From: Dyella kyungheensis
GTDB taxonomy: Bacteria; Pseudomonadota; Gammaproteobacteria; Xanthomonadales; Rhodanobacteraceae
Direction of reading: 5' to 3'
DNA length: 64,000 bases
Assembly (NCBI RefSeq): GCF_016905005.1
Contig: NZ_JADIKC010000001.1
Coordinates: 558,001-622,000, forward strand
Each line of letters opens with the position of its first letter. Positions within the stretch are counted from its first letter, which is position 1. Below, one piece after another: positions 59,809 to 64,000 of this stretch. Under the pieces are notes generated by a model. That model did not search any database, was not told where the DNA came from, and was given only the letters and a program-made list of their open reading frames with translations. The position numbers were made by a program, and so were the translations under genes.

Positions 59809-61119
59809 ATGGCTTACGGACCCGCACCCCAAGAACATCAGGTCGTCTACACCACGCTGCATTTCGACAAGCCGTGGGCGATGGACAGCTACACCCAGGT
59901 GGGTGGCTATGAAGCGTGGAAGAAGATCCTCGCCGAGAAGCCCGACCCGACCACCCTGATCGACGAGATCAAGAAGAGCAACCTGCGCGGCCGTGGCGGC
60001 GCAGGCTTCCCGACCGGCCTGAAGTGGTCCTTCATGCCCAAGGGCACCATGCAGAAGTACATCCTCTGCAACTCCGACGAATCGGAGCCGGGCACCTGCA
60101 AGGACCGCGACATCCTGCGCTTCAACCCGCATGCGGTGATCGAAGGCATGGCGATCGCGTGCTATTGCACCGGTTCCACCGTGGCCTACAACTACCTGCG
60201 TGGCGAGTTCCATCACGAGCCGTTCGAGCATTTCGAAGAGGCGCTGAAGGAAGCGTACGCGGCAGGCCTGCTGGGCAAGAACATCCAGGGCACCGGCCTC
60301 GATGTGGACATCTATGGCGCACTCGGCGCCGGTGCCTACATCTGCGGCGAAGAAACCGCGCTGATGGAATCGCTGGAAGGCAAGAAGGGCCAGCCGCGCT
60401 TCAAGCCGCCGTTCCCGGCCAACTTCGGCCTGTACGGCAAGCCCAGCACGATCAACAACACCGAAACCTATGCCTCGGTGCCGGCGATCCTGCGCAAGGG
60501 CGCCGATTGGTTCCTGGCGCAGAGCAAGACCAAGAACGGCGGTCCGAAGATCTTCTCGGTCTCCGGTTGCGTGCAGAAGGGCGGCAACTTCGAAGTGCCG
60601 CTCGGCACCACGTTTGACGAACTGCTGGAAATGGCCGGCGGCCTGCGTCCGGGCCGCACGCTGAAGGGTGCGATTCCCGGCGGCGTGTCGATGCCGGTGC
60701 TGCGTGCCGAGCAGCTGAAGGGCCTGCCGTTCGACTACGACACGCTGCGCGACCTCAAGACGGGTCTCGGCTCGGGCGCCATCGTGGTGCTCGACGACAC
60801 CGTCTGCACGGTGCGCTTCACCCGCCGCATCTCGCAGTTCTTCCACAAGGAAAGCTGCGGCCAGTGCACGCCGTGCCGCGAAGGCACCGGCTGGATGCAC
60901 CGCGTGCTGGATCGCATCGTGGAAGGCAAGGGCACGATGGAAGATCTGCATCGCCTGAAGGCCATTGCCGGCCAGATCGAAGGCCACACCATCTGCGCAT
61001 TCGGCGAAGCCGCGGCGTGGCCGGTGCAGGGCTTCCTGCGCCAGTTCTGGGATGAATTCGAGTACTACATCGTCAATGGCCGCTCCATTGTCGACGACAA
61101 GCTTGGAGCCGCCGCATGA
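59809..61119 (+). CDS. nuoF: NADH-quinone oxidoreductase subunit F
   Basis: The 51-kDa NADH-binding subunit with FMN and one 4Fe-4S cluster, 436 residues. [17 protein letters not shown] is the NADH/FMN loop; [20 protein letters not shown] is the FMN motif; cluster ligands are in [15 protein letters not shown] plus a later Cys in HTICAFGE. The stop overlaps nuoG as ATGA. Confidence 0.97.
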   Translation: MAYGPAPQEHQVVYTTLHFDKPWAMDSYTQVGGYEAWKKILAEKPDPTTLIDEIKKSNLRGRGGAGFPTGLKWSFMPKGTMQKYILCNSDESEPGTCKDRDILRFNPHAVIEGMAIACYCTGSTVAYNYLRGEFHHEPFEHFEEALKEAYAAGLLGKNIQGTGLDVDIYGALGAGAYICGEETALMESLEGKKGQPRFKPPFPANFGLYGKPSTINNTETYASVPAILRKGADWFLAQSKTKNGGPKIFSVSGCVQKGGNFEVPLGTTFDELLEMAGGLRPGRTLKGAIPGGVSMPVLRAEQLKGLPFDYDTLRDLKTGLGSGAIVVLDDTVCTVRFTRRISQFFHKESCGQCTPCREGTGWMHRVLDRIVEGKGTMEDLHRLKAIAGQIEGHTICAFGEAAAWPVQGFLRQFWDEFEYYIVNGRSIVDDKLGAAA

Positions 61120-63437
61120 GTGCGCAGCCCGCAGCACCCAATCTCGACCTCGTGAACATCGAGGTCGATGGCAAGCCCACGCAGATCCGCAAGGGCGCCA
61201 TGATCATCGAAGCGGCGGATGCCATCGGCATCAACATTCCGCGCTTCTGCTATCACCGCAAGCTCCCCATCGCCGCCAACTGCCGCATGTGCCTGGTGGA
61301 AGTGGAAATGGGCGGCAAGCCCATGCCCAAGCCCCAGCCGGCCTGCGCCACCCCGGTGGCCGAAGGCATGAAGGTCACCACGCGCTCCGACTCCGCCCTG
61401 AAGTTCCAGAAGGACGTGATGGAGTTCCTGCTGATCAACCACCCGCTGGATTGCCCGATCTGCGATCAGGGCGGCGAGTGTGAACTGCAGGACGTCGCGC
61501 TGGGCTACGGCCGCAGCGTGTCGCGTTACACCGAACGCAAGCGCACCATCGCCGATGAAAACCTCGGCCCCTTGGTCGCCACCGAGATGACCCGCTGCAT
61601 CCAGTGCACGCGCTGCGTGCGCTTCACCAGCGAAATCGCCGGTACGTACGAGCTCGGCGGCATGAGCCGCGGCGACAACCTGCAGATCGGTACCTACATC
61701 GGCAAGACCATCGAGACGGAGCTGTCGGGCAACATCATCGACGTCTGCCCGGTGGGCGCGCTCACCAACAAGCCGTTCCAGTTCCAGGCGCGCGCCTGGG
61801 AACTGATCGCGAAGCCTTCCGTCGCCTATCACGATGCGCTGGGCTCCAACCTGTGGCTGCATACGCGCCGCGGTGAGGTGCTGCGCACGGTGCCGCGCGA
61901 CAACGAATCGATCAACGAGTGCTGGCTCTCCGACCGCGACCGCTACAGCCACCAGGGCCTGTATGCCGCCGATCGCGTGGGCGCACCGCAGGTCAAGCGC
62001 AACGGCCAGTGGGTCACCACCAGCTGGGACGACGCCCTCGGTGCCGCCGCCGAAGCATTGAAGACCGTGCCGGGCAGCGAGCTGGGTGTGCTGGTTCATC
62101 CGGCCACCACCAACGAAGAAGGCGACCTGCTGGTGCGCCTCGCGCGTGGTCTGGGCAGCGCGCATATCGATCACCGCGTGCGCCAGCTGGACTTCGCCGA
62201 CAACGCGATTGCCACGCCGTTCGCCAAGCCGGTGGCCGAGCTGGACAAGGTCAAGGCCGCGCTGCTGGTCGGCTCGGATCTGCGCCACGAAATGCCGCTC
62301 CTCAACCACCGCATCCATCAGGCGGTGAAGAAGGGCGCCAAGGTTTACGCGGTCAATCCGGCCAGCTTCAATTTCAACTATCGCCTCGCCGGCGAAGCCA
62401 TCGTGGCGCCGCAGGCGCTGGTCGATGCGCTGCTGTCGCTGGCCAAGGGCGTGGTCGAAGCGGGCGCTACCGCACCGGCCGCATTGGCCGATGCGATCCA
62501 TGCTGCTTCGTGCGACGAGGGCGACAAGGACGCGATTGCCGATCTCAAGAGCGGCAGCGCGGTGGTCATCCTCGGCGAAGCCGCCGTCACCCATCCGCAG
62601 GCCTCGTGGCTGCGTGCCGTGGCGCAGTTCATCGCGCAGGCAACGGGTGCGGCTTACAACGAACTGCCGGTCGGTGCGAACGCCGTGGGCCTGGGCCGCG
62701 TTGGTGTGCTGCCGGGCAACGGTGGCCTGGATGCGCAGGCGATGCTGGCGCAGCCGCGCAAGGCTTATGTGTTGTACGGCGTCGAAGCGCAGGACGTGGC
62801 CAACGGTGCCGCTTTCCTGAAGGCGCTCAAGGGCGCGCAGAAGGTGGTCGCGTTTACCGCTTACGCCAGCGATGCGCTGCGCGAAGCGGCCGATGTGATC
62901 CTGCCGATCGCCTTGCTGCCGGAAAACGACGGCACCCTGGTGAACGTCGACGGTCTTTCGCAGAGCGTGGCGGCCGGTGCGAAGGCACCGGGCGAAGCGC
63001 GTCCGGGTTGGAAGGTGCTGCGTGCACTCGGCGGCGCGATGAAGGTCGCGGGCTTCGAGTTCGACGATCTCGCCGGCCTGCGCGAAGGCATCAACGAGCG
63101 TGCGCCTCAGCCGCGTGCCGAGCTGGCCTCGCGTGCTGCGGCCGGTGGCGTCACTCGTCTGGCCACCTGGCCGATCTATCGCACCGACGCCGTGCTCCGT
63201 CGCGCCACCGCGCTCAGCAAGCATCCGCTCAACCGTGCGCCGGCCGTTCGCGTGAATGCGGACGAAGCCAAGCGTCTGGGCCTGGAGCAGGGCAGTGCGG
63301 TGCGCGTGGCCGATGCCGTGCTGCCGCTGGTGATCGACGTGACCGTGCCCGATGGCGCGGCATGGATCGAAGCCGCACACGAAGACACCGTCTCGCTGCC
63401 GCCTTACGGCGCAGCCCTCACCCTGAGCAAGGCATAA
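61116..63437 (+). CDS. nuoG: NADH-quinone oxidoreductase subunit G
   Basis: The 75-kDa Fe-S subunit, 773 residues. The N-terminal ferredoxin-like part has ligands in [53 protein letters not shown] and [14 protein letters not shown] supply the 4Fe-4S clusters. A molybdopterin-oxidoreductase-like domain follows (about 220-680) with a short C-terminal domain. It lacks the extra N7 cluster ligands as far as I can see. nuoH starts 4 bp later. Confidence 0.96.
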   Translation: MSAQPAAPNLDLVNIEVDGKPTQIRKGAMIIEAADAIGINIPRFCYHRKLPIAANCRMCLVEVEMGGKPMPKPQPACATPVAEGMKVTTRSDSALKFQKDVMEFLLINHPLDCPICDQGGECELQDVALGYGRSVSRYTERKRTIADENLGPLVATEMTRCIQCTRCVRFTSEIAGTYELGGMSRGDNLQIGTYIGKTIETELSGNIIDVCPVGALTNKPFQFQARAWELIAKPSVAYHDALGSNLWLHTRRGEVLRTVPRDNESINECWLSDRDRYSHQGLYAADRVGAPQVKRNGQWVTTSWDDALGAAAEALKTVPGSELGVLVHPATTNEEGDLLVRLARGLGSAHIDHRVRQLDFADNAIATPFAKPVAELDKVKAALLVGSDLRHEMPLLNHRIHQAVKKGAKVYAVNPASFNFNYRLAGEAIVAPQALVDALLSLAKGVVEAGATAPAALADAIHAASCDEGDKDAIADLKSGSAVVILGEAAVTHPQASWLRAVAQFIAQATGAAYNELPVGANAVGLGRVGVLPGNGGLDAQAMLAQPRKAYVLYGVEAQDVANGAAFLKALKGAQKVVAFTAYASDALREAADVILPIALLPENDGTLVNVDGLSQSVAAGAKAPGEARPGWKVLRALGGAMKVAGFEFDDLAGLREGINERAPQPRAELASRAAAGGVTRLATWPIYRTDAVLRRATALSKHPLNRAPAVRVNADEAKRLGLEQGSAVRVADAVLPLVIDVTVPDGAAWIEAAHEDTVSLPPYGAALTLSKA

Positions 63438-63441
63438 GCAC

Positions 63442-64000
63442 ATGGGCGAACAGATTTTCAACCAGGTGGTGATGCCGGTCATCTACATCCTGTGCATCGT
63501 CCTGCCGTTGGTGATCACGGTGGCGCTGTACGTGTGGTGGGAGCGCAAGGTGCTCGGCTGGATGCACGTGCGCATGGGACCCAACAAGATCGGCCCGTTC
63601 GGTCTGTTGCAGGCCTTTGCGGACGTGACCAAGCTGCTGATCAAGGAAGTGATTCTTCCGACCAGCGCGAACAAGGCGCTGTACTACATGGCGCCGCTGA
63701 TCGCCCTGGTGCCGGCTCTCGCGGCCTGGGCGGTGATCCCGTTCAACGACAAGATGGTGCTGGCCAACGTCAACGCCGGCCTGTTGTACCTGCTGGCGAT
63801 GACCTCGCTGGGCGTGTACGGCATCATCCTGGCCGGCTGGGCCTCCAACTCGCGCTACGCGCTGCTGGGTGCGATGCGTTCGGCCGCGCAGGTGATCTCG
63901 TACGAACTGGCCATGGGCTTGTGCCTGGTCTGCGTGCTGGTGCTGGCCGGTTCCCTGAACCTCACCGACATCGTGCATGCGCAGGCCGGCAGCAAGGGCA
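63442..64000 (+). CDS. nuoH: NADH-quinone oxidoreductase subunit H (N-terminal part, cut by window edge)
   Basis: Membrane subunit at the base of the quinone channel. The visible 186 residues begin [20 protein letters not shown] and contain [20 protein letters not shown], the strongly conserved NuoH motif, then four or five helices and [20 protein letters not shown]. The rest, and presumably nuoI to nuoN, lies beyond 64000. Confidence 0.96.
   Translation, partial: MGEQIFNQVVMPVIYILCIVLPLVITVALYVWWERKVLGWMHVRMGPNKIGPFGLLQAFADVTKLLIKEVILPTSANKALYYMAPLIALVPALAAWAVIPFNDKMVLANVNAGLLYLLAMTSLGVYGIILAGWASNSRYALLGAMRSAAQVISYELAMGLCLVCVLVLAGSLNLTDIVHAQAGSKG

Noticed and set aside
57856-61137. A 1093-codon open frame antisense to nuoC-nuoF
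   Set aside because: High-GC coding DNA commonly leaves the mirrored frame open. The translation is His/Arg/Ala-rich without family motifs, and the plus-strand nuo genes are unmistakable.
61065-63482. An 805-codon open frame antisense to nuoG
   Set aside because: Same shadow effect; low-complexity composition and no recognisable domain.

Overview
The window is high-GC chromosomal DNA from a gammaproteobacterium of the order Xanthomonadales. Gene content and protein style fit the Rhodanobacteraceae (Dyella, Luteibacter, Rhodanobacter and relatives), but the genus is an inference. It is densely packed with housekeeping genes, often joined by 1-14 nt overlaps. I see no rRNA, prophage, transposase, integrase or CRISPR array. 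The accessory signal lies mainly between genes: four unrelated palindromic repeat families, several terminators and promoters, and a few regulatory palindromes.

Layout from left to right. Positions 1-2824 (minus strand) hold the cytochrome c haem exporter genes ccmB (cut by the edge) and ccmA, a DUF3293 gene and kynurenine 3-monooxygenase. Positions 3104-4537 hold the polyhydroxyalkanoate genes phaB and phaR, each preceded by a matching TGCTGC/GCAGCA palindrome. Positions 4607-9396 are a MarR-led EmrAB/NodT tripartite drug efflux operon. Then come a TatD nuclease, two glycine-zipper lipoproteins, a SleB-like hydrolase, a 460 bp gene-free stretch and ygfZ. Positions 13329-17817 are the succinate dehydrogenase locus, with an SDHAF4-like gene, sdhCDAB, sdhE and ygfX. 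Positions 17888-26243 hold envelope transport genes: a one-permease Lol transporter, comEC, exbBD, msbA and lpxK.

Positions 26307-30553 hold a third glycine-zipper protein, a DUF6165 gene, a family-9 glycosyltransferase divergent from the Kdo kinase kdkA, an MBL-fold hydrolase and a DinB protein. Positions 30655-34720 hold tRNA-Ser(GGA), the SRP RNA, dnaX, ybaB, recR, a GNAT acetyltransferase and a HIT protein. Next are an Slp lipoprotein, a MoxR/DUF58/transglutaminase operon and an ArnT-like glycosyltransferase. Positions 40944-52755 are the fatty-acid cluster: maf and a small membrane protein on the minus strand, then yceD, rpmF, fabH, fabD, fabG, acpP, fabF, pabB, pabC, mltG, tmk and holB. 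There is no plsX between rpmF and fabH. A second glycosyltransferase and a PIG-L deacetylase separate holB from pilZ. From 56344 to the right edge is the respiratory complex I operon, nuoA to nuoH, with nuoH cut by the edge.

Functionally the window covers NADH and succinate entry into respiration with flavinylation helpers, fatty-acid, folate and thymidylate supply, replication clamp loading, LPS and lipoprotein export, drug efflux and carbon storage. I found no clearly new multi-gene system. The best leads are the paired PhaR operators, a promoter predicted to give a nearly leaderless yceD transcript, a 175 bp near-perfect palindromic element at 34188-34362, three other palindromic repeat families, and the glycosyltransferase/deacetylase pair inserted before pilZ.
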